DNA of 64,000 nucleotides from NCBI RefSeq assembly GCF_019801015.1, contig NZ_JAHVJZ010000001.1:372001-436000 (forward strand). The letters are read 5' to 3'. The position numbers and the translations under genes were made by a program. This DNA comes from Marinobacter nauticus (GTDB lineage Bacteria > Pseudomonadota > Gammaproteobacteria > Enterobacterales > Shewanellaceae). The notes under the pieces were generated by a model, which searched no databases, had not been told where the DNA came from, and worked only from the letters and a program-made list of their open reading frames with translations. Shown piece by piece: positions 52,324 through 61,599 of the stretch; the first letter of the stretch is position 1, and every line of letters begins with the position of its first letter.

Positions 52324-52414
52324 GGAGGGATGGCAGAGCGGTTGAATGCACCGGTCTTGAAAACCGGCATACGTTAATAGCGTATCCAGGGTTCGAATCC
52401 CTGTCCCTCCGCCA
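52324..52414 (+). tRNA. serT: tRNA-Ser(UGA)
   Basis: 91 bases including the encoded CCA. Acceptor arms GGAGGGA / TCCCTCC, discriminator G, anticodon arm CCGGT-CTTGAAA-ACCGG with anticodon TGA, a long variable arm (CATACGTTAATAGCGTAT) as expected for class II tRNA-Ser, and T-loop GGTTCGAATCC. Confidence 0.97.
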
Positions 52415-52448
52415 TATTCTGGAAAGGCCCGCAGAAATGCGGGCCTTT
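52405..52448 (+). repeat. 44-bp direct repeat, copy 1 (tRNA tail plus terminator)
   Basis: Starts in the acceptor arm of tRNA-Ser (CCCTCCGCCA) and runs through the terminator stem. Identical to 52555-52598, offset 150 bases. Confidence 0.9.
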
Positions 52449-52450
52449 TT
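52423..52450 (+). terminator. Terminator of tRNA-Ser
   Basis: Stem AAAGGCCCGCA / TGCGGGCCTTT with loop GAAA-like GAAA, then T-run. Confidence 0.9.
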
Positions 52451-52554
52451 GCGTTTGCGCGTGTTGAGAACTGACCCATCCCTGGTCCATCCCCCGGCTC
52501 GGCATCCCTGCCTCGCGCTCGAACGCTGCGTTGCTGCGCAACGGTCGTTTTCGC

Positions 52555-52598
52555 CCCTCCGCCATATTCTGGAAAGGCCCGCAGAAATGCGGGCCTTT
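52555..52598 (+). repeat. 44-bp direct repeat, copy 2
   Basis: Same 44 bases as copy 1 but no tRNA body precedes it; the 106 bases between the copies show no gene. It may be the remnant of a second tRNA-Ser or the far att site of a lost element. Confidence 0.85.
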
Positions 52599-52618
52599 GT
52601 GTGGTTGGCGATAACCGC

Positions 52619-53527
52619 TCAATTGCCCGGCGGCGAATCACCCTGAAACCGGTCGATAAGGTGGTCGATAAAGGCGCGGATCCGATAAGGCTGGTACTCA
52701 CCGGCCTTGAACAGAGCGTACATCGGCATGGATGGGAAAGCATAATCATCCAGCAGCGTGATCAGTTCTCCCGTCTCCAGGTGGGGCTGCGCCATCCAGC
52801 GCGGCAAAACAGCAATGCCCCGGCCCAGTACGGCCATCTTCAGCAACATCTCCGGGTTATCACTGCGAAAGTGTTCCGGGACCGTTATCCGTATCTCAGC
52901 ACCATTGCTGGCGCAAAATGGCCATCGGTTCGATGGGGAACTCAGTGAGTAGGTCAGACAACGATGTTCACTGAGTGCTTCAGGGCTGCCGGGGTGCGCG
53001 TGTTGGGCGAGGTAGGCCGGTGACGCAAGCAGGACGGCCTGATGGTTGAACAGGTGGCGCGCGCGGTAGCCAGAGTCGGCCAGTTTTGATGCTCGAAGGG
53101 CGATATCGACGTCGTCGTTGATCAGGTCCACCAGCCGGTCATTAACCGACACGCTGACCTTCAGAGCCGGATGGAGCTCCATAAAGTCGGACAGCGGTCT
53201 GGCCAGCAACTGGGTTGCCATCGCGCTGGGTACTGACAGTTTCAGTTCCCCCGTTACCTGCTCAATGTCGCCTTTTAAGCGCGCTTCTGTGACCGCCATC
53301 TGCTCAATCTGACGCTCACAAAACGTCAGATACTCCTGGCCCTGAGGCGTTAACTGTATTCGTCTGCTGTTGCGGTAAAACAGCGCGAAACCAATCTGGC
53401 TTTCCAGCCAGGCGATCCGCTTGCTGACGGCACCCTGTGTCAGGTTGCTGTCGTTGGCCGCAGCGGTAAAGCTGCCGAGGCGCGCGGTTTGGACAAAAAG
53501 CCGAATCGTTTGAAACTTATCCATCAT
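52619..53527 (-). CDS. LysR family transcriptional regulator
   Basis: 302 residues. The N-terminal helix-turn-helix reads SFTAAANDSNLTQGAVSKRIAWLE, followed by the effector-binding domain (LKLSVPSAMATQLLARPLSDF; ALRASKLADSGYRARHLF), typical of the CrgA-like group. The gene is divergent from the SDR at 53634, with 106 bases between; LysR proteins usually control the divergent neighbour, so that oxidoreductase is the likely target. AGGAAT precedes the ATG pair. Confidence 0.9.
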   Translation of the reverse strand: MMDKFQTIRLFVQTARLGSFTAAANDSNLTQGAVSKRIAWLESQIGFALFYRNSRRIQLTPQGQEYLTFCERQIEQMAVTEARLKGDIEQVTGELKLSVPSAMATQLLARPLSDFMELHPALKVSVSVNDRLVDLINDDVDIALRASKLADSGYRARHLFNHQAVLLASPAYLAQHAHPGSPEALSEHRCLTYSLSSPSNRWPFCASNGAEIRITVPEHFRSDNPEMLLKMAVLGRGIAVLPRWMAQPHLETGELITLLDDYAFPSMPMYALFKAGEYQPYRIRAFIDHLIDRFQGDSPPGN

Positions 53528-53633
53528 GCATTCCTGTGGGGAATGAAAGGTGTGCCGAAACTAGCATTTGCCCATTGTTCCAGCAATGCTTAAATCGCTT
53601 TCCATCAGCGAACGAGCGGAGTCAGAGAGGAAT

Positions 53634-54539
53634 ATGGGAAAGCGAAAAAAAGTGGTGTTGGTGACCGGTGCGAACGGCGGTATCGGCGAAGCCTACTGTC
53701 GGCAGATGTTGCAACGCGGCTATCGTCTGATTGTAGCGTGTCGCAGTGAGTCCTTGGGTCAGGCTCTGCTGGCAAGGTTGCAGGCGCAATATGCGGATGC
53801 AGAGATCGAGTTAATGTTGGTCGATATCGCCAGCCTGGATTCCATCGCGGCGCTGGCCGATGCGGTGGCGCAGCGACACCGCAGGCTGGATGTGCTGGTC
53901 CATAATGCCGGGATCTACTATTTCGATTCAGTACGCAGAACGTCAGCGGATGATATTGAACTCAATATGGCTGTGCATGCGGTAGGGCCTTATGCCCTGA
54001 CTATGCGCCTGTTGCCGCTGTTGATCCAAGCTGGTGATGCGCGGGTGATCAGTGTTTCCTCCAGTGAGCATCGGGGGGCGCCAGTCGATCCGGCTGACCT
54101 GTTGTTGGCCAACGGCTTTGAAGCCATGGGAAACACGGTGGCGTACGGTCGCAGCAAGTGGGCCGCATTGGCAATGACGTTTGAACTGAACCGCCGGTTT
54201 CTCGACAACGCGATCCCGGTAAAGGCACTGGCCGCGCATCCCGGGGTGTCCATTACCGGTATTCAGCACAAAGGCAATCCTGGCTGGTTGCAGCGTCTGG
54301 CCATTGCATTCTTCGGGGCGTTTCTGGCTGGCAAACCCCATGAAGCGGCTTTGCCGTTGGTGATGGCGTCTACGGCCGGGGAGGGCGGGCAGTTTTTTGG
54401 TCCGACCGGGTTTAAAGAGATGAAAGGCCAGCCCGGACTGGTTGAGCCTGACCCGTTAACCACACAACCGGAAAGGGTGTCAGCACTGTGGCGGGAGTTG
54501 CAACATTTGTCGGGCCTGCCTTGGGCAGACAGAGGCTGA
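53634..54539 (+). CDS. Short-chain dehydrogenase/reductase
   Basis: 301 residues from the ATG following AGAGGAAT; the longer frame start is not supported. TGANGGIGEAYC is the NAD(P) loop, VHNAGIY the NAG motif, SVSSSEHR carries the catalytic Ser and VAYGRSKWA the Tyr-Lys pair. The layout resembles retinol/WW-domain-type oxidoreductases. Substrate unknown. Probably regulated by the divergent LysR protein. Confidence 0.92.
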   Translation: MGKRKKVVLVTGANGGIGEAYCRQMLQRGYRLIVACRSESLGQALLARLQAQYADAEIELMLVDIASLDSIAALADAVAQRHRRLDVLVHNAGIYYFDSVRRTSADDIELNMAVHAVGPYALTMRLLPLLIQAGDARVISVSSSEHRGAPVDPADLLLANGFEAMGNTVAYGRSKWAALAMTFELNRRFLDNAIPVKALAAHPGVSITGIQHKGNPGWLQRLAIAFFGAFLAGKPHEAALPLVMASTAGEGGQFFGPTGFKEMKGQPGLVEPDPLTTQPERVSALWRELQHLSGLPWADRG

Positions 54540-54543
54540 AAAG

Positions 54544-54574
54544 GCAGAGCGCCGCCCAATGGGCGGCGCTCTGC
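54544..54574. terminator. Bidirectional terminator after the SDR gene
   Basis: 14-bp stem GCAGAGCGCCGCCC with loop AAT; serves the SDR and the convergent unknown gene. Confidence 0.88.
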
Positions 54575-54587
54575 TTTGCGGTGACTG

Positions 54588-55559
54588 TTATAGCTGCTTG
54601 ATATCGGGTTCCCGGTTGGCTTTAAGCCGCGCTACCGACTCTTCAGCCGCGCTGGCCAGAGCCGCTTCGTCACCAAGCTGATTAAAGGCCCAGATCTCTG
54701 CCTCCGGTGCCAGGCCACACTGAGCATGCAGTTGATCTCCGTCGACCTGAAGGTCACAACGGTAAAGCAACTGGTCTTCATGCTTTACCCGCAGATAGGC
54801 TCCGGGCTGGCGCTTACCATGTACCCGCCACGCCGTCTCCACCTCTGTTGTCGCCCCTGGCACCGCCAGCTTACTGATGCTGGCCGCCTGCTTCTGGTGA
54901 ACCATGTCCGCGTTCTGATCACTGACCGCCCGATGAAGCTGGCCATACACCTCGTGGTCAGTGATGACCACTTCATTATCAATCAGCAGGCGGATACGTT
55001 GCCGGTTGACCCGGTAGGTGGGATTCAGCGCTGCCATCAGACTGGCGACCGGCCCGTCTTCCGCTTGCTCGCCGGTGCCGATTAACCCCTGAATCAGGAT
55101 GTCGCAACGTAACGCCGGTCCGCCACGTGCAGCGATGTAAGCCTTGTTCCTCTGAGCCATGGCATTGGCCAGGGCATCCCGCCCCGCCACCACAAGGTGG
55201 CCGACAGACAGCGTGGGCAGCGCTGCGGTGTGCAGTTCGACGCTCATGGTGATCCCAATATTGGGGTTGGCCTCATTATGCCAGGTGCCGGGCAGGTACC
55301 ATGCCTGAGCGGACGGCAGGGTAGGTTCACCTTCCGGGCCATAGGGAAAATCGAGCTGATGACGTTGATATAGCTGCTCGCCCGCTTCACGGCAGCGTTC
55401 CGCAAAGGGCGCCAGCGCCGTTTGCAATTGCGCGGACTGCTTGGAGAGTTGACCGAGCGGCGTGTGGGTCTCGCGACTGTGGGCCGACAGATCGGTGATC
55501 GGCTCAGCGGCCAGCGTGGTTGCCGTAAGGGCCAGGGTAGCAAGAGAGAGGGACTTCAT
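54588..55559 (-). CDS. Secreted protein of unknown function, 323 aa
   Basis: A signal peptide (SLATLALTATTLAAEP) starts the chain; the rest is soluble and periplasmic or outer-surface. I recognise no family. Visible traits: helical N-terminal third (LSKQSAQLQTALAPFAERC), a Trp/Tyr-rich segment around WYLPGTWHNEANPNIGIT, four Cys in the mature part, and a helical Ala-rich tail. It stands alone between two terminator regions and the divergent ABC exporter. Confidence 0.7.
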   Translation of the reverse strand: MKSLSLATLALTATTLAAEPITDLSAHSRETHTPLGQLSKQSAQLQTALAPFAERCREAGEQLYQRHQLDFPYGPEGEPTLPSAQAWYLPGTWHNEANPNIGITMSVELHTAALPTLSVGHLVVAGRDALANAMAQRNKAYIAARGGPALRCDILIQGLIGTGEQAEDGPVASLMAALNPTYRVNRQRIRLLIDNEVVITDHEVYGQLHRAVSDQNADMVHQKQAASISKLAVPGATTEVETAWRVHGKRQPGAYLRVKHEDQLLYRCDLQVDGDQLHAQCGLAPEAEIWAFNQLGDEAALASAAEESVARLKANREPDIKQL

Positions 55560-55769
55560 TGTCAGTTGCTTTCATCCTTGAGTCATCAACATCAAATGGG
55601 CTGTACTCACTATGGCTTTTTTTTCGCTTTTGGCCAACCAGTGAGCAAGGAAAAGTCGGATCCGTTTTTTTGCTAAGGGATTGTTGAAAAGCGACTTTAA
55701 CCCGTTGTTTAAGGGGCGTTACAATGCGGACGCGGCAGAATGGACTGCCCGGTAGATGAGCGGAGAGCC

Positions 55770-57554
55770 ATGCGCAGCAGAACCCAAACCCATGTGTCGT
55801 TTTCTGAGGTCAACTGGGGCACGTTGAAGTCTTTACTGCCGTATCTGACGGAGTTTCGGACCCGCGTGGCTCTGGCGATGCTCTGTCTGGTCGCGGCGAA
55901 GGTGGCCAGTGTCGGCCTGCCTTTTATTCTTAAGCACGTGGTGGATGGCCTCGACGCCAATGGGGCGGACGCGATCATCACCCTACCGCTGGGCTTGTTG
56001 GTGGCCTACGGGGCGGTTCGCTTCTCAAACGTTCTCTTTGGTGAACTCCGGGATACCCTGTTCGGGCGGGTGACTGAACGCGCGATGCGACGCCTCGGGC
56101 TGAAGGTGTTTGAGCATCTACACAGCCTGGATCTGGACTATCACCTTGGGCGTCAGACCGGCGGCATCTCCCGGGACATCGAGAGGGGGACTGCCGGCAT
56201 CAGCTTCCTGATGCGGTTTATGGTGTTCAATATTGGCCCGACCCTGCTGGAAATCGCGTTGGTGATGGGCCTGCTGTGGTGGAACTACCATCTCGGTTTT
56301 GCCCTGATTGTTGGCATCGCTGTGGTGCTCTATATCGGGTTCTCCGTGTTTGCCACAGAGTGGCGCACCCACTTTGTGCGGGAAATGAACCAGGCAGAAT
56401 CCCAGTCCAGCAGTCGCGCGGTGGACAGCTTGCTGAACTTTGAGACGGTCAAATACTTCAATAATGAAGCGGAAGAGGCCCGGCTCTATGATAACGGTTT
56501 GGCGCAGTGGGAACTGGCCCGGCGAAAAAACCGGCTCTCCCTGTTTGCCCTGAACGGCGGCCAGGCTCTTATCATCGCCATCGCCATGACGGCAGCGTTG
56601 GTCCTGGCGGCCAGTGATGTGATCGCCGGTGAGATGACGCTGGGGGACTTTGTCCTGATCAACGCGTTTATGATGCAGGTGTTTATGCCGCTGAACTTTC
56701 TCGGTTTTGTGTATCGGGAGATGAAAGGGGCCATGGCCAACATTGAGAAGTTGTTTGGCCTGCTGGATGTGCAGCCGAAAGTGGTTGATCGCGTCGATGC
56801 CAGCCAACTTCAGCCCGGCCAAGGCCGTATTGAGTTCGACAACGTCCGCTTCCAGTACCACCCGGAACGACCCATTCTCAAAGGCATTTCACTCACTGTT
56901 GAACCGCGTCAGAAGGTGGCCATTGTTGGCAGCAGCGGTGCAGGCAAGTCCACCCTGTTTAAGTTGTTGTTCCGCTTCTACGACGTGACCGATGGCGCCA
57001 TCCGCATTGATGGTCAGGACCTTCGGGATGTCACTCAGGCCTCATTGCGCCGGGCCATTGGGGTGGTGCCCCAGGATACGGTGCTGTTCAACACATCCAT
57101 TCTGGAAAACGTGCGTTATGGCCGGGTCAGCGCGACGGAAGATGAGGTCTGGGAGGCGATTCGACTGGCCCATCTGGATGCCTTTATCCATGCTCTGCCG
57201 GATGGGATCCACACGCAGGTTGGGGAGCGCGGCCTGAAATTGTCCGGAGGGGAAAAACAGCGGGTGGCGATTGCCCGGGCCCTGTTGAAACGTCCGCCAA
57301 TCATGGTGTTTGACGAGGCCACCAGCAGCCTCGACAGCCAATCAGAAAAGAGCATTCTGTTGGCGTTGAAAGAGGTCGCAGCGGAGCAGACCACGCTGGT
57401 GATTGCTCATCGCCTTTCAACCATCGTGGACGCCGATCGCATTGTGGTGCTGGACCAGGGGCAGATTGTCGAGCAGGGAACCCATCAGCAGCTGCTGAGC
57501 CTGGGGGGGCATTACGCTCGACTCTGGGCTTTGCAGCAGCAAAGCCGGGGCTGA
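55770..57554 (+). CDS. Atm1/HMT1-type ABC exporter, fused permease-ATPase
   Basis: 594 residues from the ATG after GGAGAG. Six-helix permease domain with the Atm1 motifs HLHSLDLDYHLGRQTGGISRD and RGTAGISFLMRFMVFNIGPT, then an ATPase with Walker A VGSSGAGKST, signature LSGGEKQRVAIARALL, Walker B IMVFDEATSSLD and the switch His in LVIAHRLSTI. Family members export glutathione-linked metal or sulfur species. No partner genes are adjacent. Substrate unproven. Confidence 0.93.
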   Translation: MRSRTQTHVSFSEVNWGTLKSLLPYLTEFRTRVALAMLCLVAAKVASVGLPFILKHVVDGLDANGADAIITLPLGLLVAYGAVRFSNVLFGELRDTLFGRVTERAMRRLGLKVFEHLHSLDLDYHLGRQTGGISRDIERGTAGISFLMRFMVFNIGPTLLEIALVMGLLWWNYHLGFALIVGIAVVLYIGFSVFATEWRTHFVREMNQAESQSSSRAVDSLLNFETVKYFNNEAEEARLYDNGLAQWELARRKNRLSLFALNGGQALIIAIAMTAALVLAASDVIAGEMTLGDFVLINAFMMQVFMPLNFLGFVYREMKGAMANIEKLFGLLDVQPKVVDRVDASQLQPGQGRIEFDNVRFQYHPERPILKGISLTVEPRQKVAIVGSSGAGKSTLFKLLFRFYDVTDGAIRIDGQDLRDVTQASLRRAIGVVPQDTVLFNTSILENVRYGRVSATEDEVWEAIRLAHLDAFIHALPDGIHTQVGERGLKLSGGEKQRVAIARALLKRPPIMVFDEATSSLDSQSEKSILLALKEVAAEQTTLVIAHRLSTIVDADRIVVLDQGQIVEQGTHQQLLSLGGHYARLWALQQQSRG

Positions 57555-57622
57555 ATGGAAGTGGCTCTGAGTCAACCGTGTGGCGTTGTCGGCGTATCTC
57601 TTCTTGTATTAAGGCTCGACCA

Positions 57623-57639
57623 ACGTCATGTGGTGACGT
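57623..57639 (+). promoter_or_regulatory. ACGTCA-N5-TGACGT palindrome upstream of the ECF sigma gene
   Basis: Perfect 6-bp arms around TGTGG. A related palindrome (ACGTCA-N5-TGACGC) lies at 61770 before the secretion genes of the same cluster. A third ACGTCA half-site is at 57673, abutting CAGTTTATC (57679-57687), which is also found at 61810. Confidence 0.5.
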
Positions 57640-57766
57640 GTGCTCCTTGAGTTTGTTTTCCTTAAGTTGAAAACGTCACAGTTTATCAGTCACTTGCAAT
57701 ATCGATGCCTGCTGGATTAAGGTGGTTAGCCGTTAGGCAGTAGCAATCAGGCTAGGAGAAGTCCGC

Positions 57767-58291
57767 GTGAGCAAGGAAGGCAATTGCGGTGACATCTCGG
57801 ATAAGCAATTGGGTGAGATGGTGGAATTGCTCTATCAGCAGTTGCGCCAGCGCGCCCGCTCCGTGCGAAGTCGCTTGCCTCATTGTGCCACGATGGACTC
57901 GCGGGCTCTGATTCACGAGGCCTACGCCAAAATGGCGGATGGCGAGCAAAAGTTCGAAAGCGAAACCCATTTTCTGGCCACCGCGTCCACCGCGATGCGG
58001 CACGTGATGATCGATTACGTTCGTCAGAAAAATGCGGGTAAGCGGGACAACGAAGGCATTGATCTCTCGTTTTTTCTCCCGGATGAGCGTCTGGAGCAGA
58101 TGGCCGAGATCGACAACGCGCTCACCCGGTTTGAACAGCGCTACGAACGGGAACATCGGGTGGCGATCTACCGGATCTTTGGTGGCATGACATTGGAAGA
58201 AACCGCACTGGCCGTCGGAGTGTCTCTGGCGACGGTGAAACGGGACTGGGCTTTTGCTCAGGCCTGGCTGTTCAAGAACATCTCAAATTAA
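57767..58291 (+). CDS. ECF-type RNA polymerase sigma factor, kinase-linked class
   Basis: 174 residues with GTG start after AGGAGA. Sigma-2 region: MDSRALIHEAYAKMAD ... THFLATASTAMRHVMIDYVRQKNAGKR; sigma-4 helix-turn-helix: GMTLEETALAVGVSLATVKRDWAFAQAWL. This is the TIGR02999/ECF-like subclass that is repeatedly paired with Ser/Thr kinases. In Vibrio parahaemolyticus the kinase PknT phosphorylates EcfP on a Thr in region 2 to activate it; here Ser65 and Thr67 lie in the corresponding stretch. No anti-sigma gene is present. The kinase follows 32 bases downstream. Confidence 0.9.
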   Translation: MSKEGNCGDISDKQLGEMVELLYQQLRQRARSVRSRLPHCATMDSRALIHEAYAKMADGEQKFESETHFLATASTAMRHVMIDYVRQKNAGKRDNEGIDLSFFLPDERLEQMAEIDNALTRFEQRYEREHRVAIYRIFGGMTLEETALAVGVSLATVKRDWAFAQAWLFKNISN

Positions 58292-58323
58292 CTTCATGCA
58301 GTGCAGTCAAAAGGATTTGAGTC

Positions 58324-61083
58324 ATGCCTAAGCCTGAAGACGTTCGCATCTATTTCGAACGGGCCATGAACCTGCCGGAACCTCAACGGCAACGATGGAT
58401 CGATACGCTGGACCCCGCCATCAGCGAAGAGCTTAACGCGCTGCTGGAGCACGCCGAGTCCGGCCGTCACTACTTTAAAGACCTCACCCAATTTCTCTAC
58501 GGCGGCACCAGCGACAGTGACGCGATCGAAGATCCACTGGAGTTGCTGGGACAGGAGATCGGTGGCTACACCGTCACTGAACTGCTGGGGCAGGGCGGCA
58601 TGGGGGTGGTGTACAAAGGCTACGACACCACCCTTGAACGTTCCGTCGCCATTAAGTTGCTGGCCCCGGGGCAACACCTTTCCGACATCGCCCGTGATCG
58701 GTTCCTCAATGAAGCCCAGCTGATAAGCCGGCTGGACCACGCCAACATCGGCACCATCTTTGGCCACGCCCGGACTGAGCACGGTCTGGATGCCATGATC
58801 ATGGCGTACTACGAGGGCCAGACCCTGGCTCAACTGATGGATCTGGACGGGGTCCAGCCAGATGAGGTCGTGCCGTTGGTTCAAACCGTATTGGCGGCGC
58901 TGCAGTATGCCCACAGCCAGGGCGTAGTGCACAAAGACATCAAGCCTGCCAACCTGATGGTGCTGCCCGGCGGACAGGTTAAAATACTGGATTTTGGCGC
59001 CGCGACCTACCTGGAAACGGAACAGGAAGACACCGCCATCCCCATTGGCACGACCGCCTATATGAGTCCGGAGCAGATCCGCGCCGAGCCGCTGACCGCC
59101 GCCACCGACTTCTGGTCGCTGGGTGTGGTGCTGTTTGAGCTTGCGGTCGCCGCCGGCTGGCTCGATAAAGTGAACGCCTTTACCTGGGCACAAAATCCCG
59201 CAGCCAGCAGCCTGCAACCGCCTGCTGAGGTAGAGCGGCTGCTGCTGGCGTTGTTGTTGGTCGACCCGGAGCAACGCACTGAGGCGGTGCGCCAACTGGC
59301 CTTCAAGCGCAAGCCAGCGAATCCGCGGCGGGATAAACCCGTCACAGGTCAGTGGAAAACCGCCGCGCTGACCGCCGGGGTGATTGCCGCAGCCGCCATG
59401 GCATGGAGCTGGCTGACGCCCACCACTGCAGCGTTGCCTGAACACCGGAAGCTGGCGCTGTATTACGACCATCAGGACGGGCTGGAATCGGCGCTGGCGC
59501 TGGAACTGTCGGACCGGCTGACCACACTGGCCTATGAGCAGGGCAACGTCAGTTTTATTGGTGAGTACGGTGACCACGATGGCGGCGGGCAGGGCGGCGC
59601 TGACAGTTTCGACCCAACCGGTGCCAATCTGAGCTGGAAGCTGGCGGTGACCGACAGCAGCGATGATCCGGCTCTCGGTGACAACATTGAGGTGTCTTTG
59701 ACCCTGACGGATGCGTTAACCGGTGAGCTGCTCAAAAGCTGGCAGCAGCGTTATCCGCAAGGCCGGATGGACCTGGTGCCAACGGATCTGTATCAGCACA
59801 TCTTAACGGCCCTTGAGGTGCAGCCTACCGGCCTGGCCAGCCTGCAAAACCAGGAGTCCATCACCGACCCGAAATCCTATGGCCTTTATCTCGATGCCAG
59901 GGCCAAGATGGCGCTGTTCCGGCAGTCCGGTGATACCAACAATGCCCCGTTGCTGGAGCAGGCCAAAGTGAGCCTGCTGGAAGCCAATCGGCTGAGCCCG
60001 CAGGCCAGTTACCAGCTGGCGCTGGCCCAGGTGTATACCCGACAGTATGAGATGCTGGAGCAGCCAGAGCAGGTCAGCGACGCCATCTACTGGGCCAATA
60101 AGGCGCTGGAAACCAATCCTCAGCTAATCCCGGCCTACCTGGCTTTGGCAGAACTGTACGGCCTGAAAGGTGAGTACGGAACGGCCATCGCGTCGTACCG
60201 ACTGGCGCTGCAGCAGCAACCCAACAATATTGAGGCGCTGCAGGAGCTGGCGAATACCTATCTGCGCTCCGGGCGCTTCGAGGAAGCGGACAGTACCTTA
60301 AACCAGGCACTGCAATTGGCACCATCGAACTGGCGCAGTCACAGCCTGCTGGGGGCAGCGGACCATTATCAGGGCCGGCTTGAGGCCGCCTCGGACCATT
60401 ACAATGAGGCGCTCTCGCACTCACCGGACAATCGTCTGGTGCTGTCCAACCTGGCCCTGGTCAATATTCAGCTGGAGAATTATGACCAGGTCATCAGCAG
60501 TTATTCCGGGTTGGCTGAGAATCAACTGGATGGCTATGAAAAGTTGAATCTGGCGTTGGCCTATTTCTACTCGCAGGATTTTGTGAACGCCGAACGGCTT
60601 TACCGCCTGGTGGTCAATGACTTTCCGGACCGCCATATCATCTGGGCCCAACTTGGATTGACCCAACTGATAACCAGTGGTTTTGACCGTGATTACGCCA
60701 GTGACAGCTATGAAACGGCTTTGAGTCTGGCCTCCGGGTTTTCAGTGAATCAGCCCAATGACATTTCCCTGATGAGCGATATGGCTTCCTATCATTCCTG
60801 GCTGGGACGTGATGCCGAGGCCATTGCGCTGATAGAAAAGGCATTGATGCTGTGGGACAGTGGTGATCGCAGCAAGGGCCAAGTTCTGCTGGAGCGTCTT
60901 TTTTCCTCCGCAATCACCGTTTTCGAGAACGCTCAGAATCGTGAACAGGCATTAACGCTGCTCGAGCGGGGGCTTTCACAGGGCTACACCGCAGAAGCAC
61001 TGATGAAAATGCCGGTTCTCAAGGAACTGAAAGCCGACCTGAAATTTCAACAACTCCTGGGTCAACTGGCTCAGGAGCATTAA
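58324..61083 (+). CDS. Transmembrane Ser/Thr protein kinase with TPR C-terminus
   Basis: 919 residues. Kinase domain, about 80-330: LLGQGGMGVVYKG (P-loop), VAIKLL (Lys), HKDIKPANLMV (catalytic loop, HKD), DFGAATYLE, GTTAYMSPEQ. All catalytic residues are present, with Gly-His-Lys instead of Arg in HRD. A single membrane span follows near residues 346-365 (TAALTAGVIAAAAMAW). The remaining extracytoplasmic part carries a beta region and at least seven TPR-like repeats (AYLALAELYGLKGEYGTAIA; EALQELANTYLRSGRFEEAD). It probably phosphorylates the sigma factor encoded just upstream in response to an outside signal. Confidence 0.93.
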   Translation: MPKPEDVRIYFERAMNLPEPQRQRWIDTLDPAISEELNALLEHAESGRHYFKDLTQFLYGGTSDSDAIEDPLELLGQEIGGYTVTELLGQGGMGVVYKGYDTTLERSVAIKLLAPGQHLSDIARDRFLNEAQLISRLDHANIGTIFGHARTEHGLDAMIMAYYEGQTLAQLMDLDGVQPDEVVPLVQTVLAALQYAHSQGVVHKDIKPANLMVLPGGQVKILDFGAATYLETEQEDTAIPIGTTAYMSPEQIRAEPLTAATDFWSLGVVLFELAVAAGWLDKVNAFTWAQNPAASSLQPPAEVERLLLALLLVDPEQRTEAVRQLAFKRKPANPRRDKPVTGQWKTAALTAGVIAAAAMAWSWLTPTTAALPEHRKLALYYDHQDGLESALALELSDRLTTLAYEQGNVSFIGEYGDHDGGGQGGADSFDPTGANLSWKLAVTDSSDDPALGDNIEVSLTLTDALTGELLKSWQQRYPQGRMDLVPTDLYQHILTALEVQPTGLASLQNQESITDPKSYGLYLDARAKMALFRQSGDTNNAPLLEQAKVSLLEANRLSPQASYQLALAQVYTRQYEMLEQPEQVSDAIYWANKALETNPQLIPAYLALAELYGLKGEYGTAIASYRLALQQQPNNIEALQELANTYLRSGRFEEADSTLNQALQLAPSNWRSHSLLGAADHYQGRLEAASDHYNEALSHSPDNRLVLSNLALVNIQLENYDQVISSYSGLAENQLDGYEKLNLALAYFYSQDFVNAERLYRLVVNDFPDRHIIWAQLGLTQLITSGFDRDYASDSYETALSLASGFSVNQPNDISLMSDMASYHSWLGRDAEAIALIEKALMLWDSGDRSKGQVLLERLFSSAITVFENAQNREQALTLLERGLSQGYTAEALMKMPVLKELKADLKFQQLLGQLAQEH

Positions 61084-61095
61084 AGGAGACAGACG

Positions 61096-61599
61096 ATGAC
61101 ATTGGATGGTTACTACCTGGTGCCACTGCACCTGACCCTGGATGAGAACGGTAACCCGCTTGTCCAGTTCGATCCGCTTGGTGATGGCAGTCAGCCTCAG
61201 TTGAAGGTGGATCTGGAAGACAATCCGGACAACAGCTACGACCAGATCCAGTACCGCATTACGCTCGATCCGAACGCCAATTTCAAAACCGTTCAGTGGT
61301 CGTTCACCCTGGATGAGAATGGTCAGGACGTGGCCAATCTCGTTGAGCTGTGCCAGATCATCAACGGTGAGCGGCACTGGGTGGAAGGCGTGACCATCGC
61401 AAACCAGAGCTTTGATGCCACGGGCCTGACTGAGGTAGTCCTGAATTTCGGCCTGGCCCGTAAATCTGATCAAACCAAGGTGCTGAAGCTGACGGAGAAG
61501 TTCCTGTCACTGTCGCCCCTTACCAGTAACGGTCCGGATCAGGATAACTACCAGGCCGGCGGTGGCGGTTATCCGCCGGGCGGCATTATCCGTACCTGA
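61096..61599 (+). CDS. Small beta-rich protein with Gly-rich tail, unknown
   Basis: 167 residues, AAGGAGA before the ATG, 12 bases after the kinase stop, so co-transcribed. No signal peptide and no recognised family. Alternating short strands (YYLVPLHLTLDENG, YDQIQYRITLD, VQWSFTLDENGQ) suggest an all-beta fold with an internal repeat of TLDENG. The tail is DNYQAGGGGYPPGGIIRT. It may be a cytoplasmic partner of the kinase or a long-leader precursor for the C39 exporter; the GG pairs in the tail are compatible with C39 cleavage but this is inference. Confidence 0.72.
   Translation: MTLDGYYLVPLHLTLDENGNPLVQFDPLGDGSQPQLKVDLEDNPDNSYDQIQYRITLDPNANFKTVQWSFTLDENGQDVANLVELCQIINGERHWVEGVTIANQSFDATGLTEVVLNFGLARKSDQTKVLKLTEKFLSLSPLTSNGPDQDNYQAGGGGYPPGGIIRT

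Noticed and set aside
52306-52749. Overlapping frames around tRNA-Ser on both strands
   Set aside because: They run through the tRNA, the terminator and the repeat copies; created by the duplicated sequence.
59755-61083. Possibility that the kinase C-terminus is a separate TPR gene
   Set aside because: The frame is continuous from the kinase domain through the membrane span into the TPRs with no internal ribosome site.
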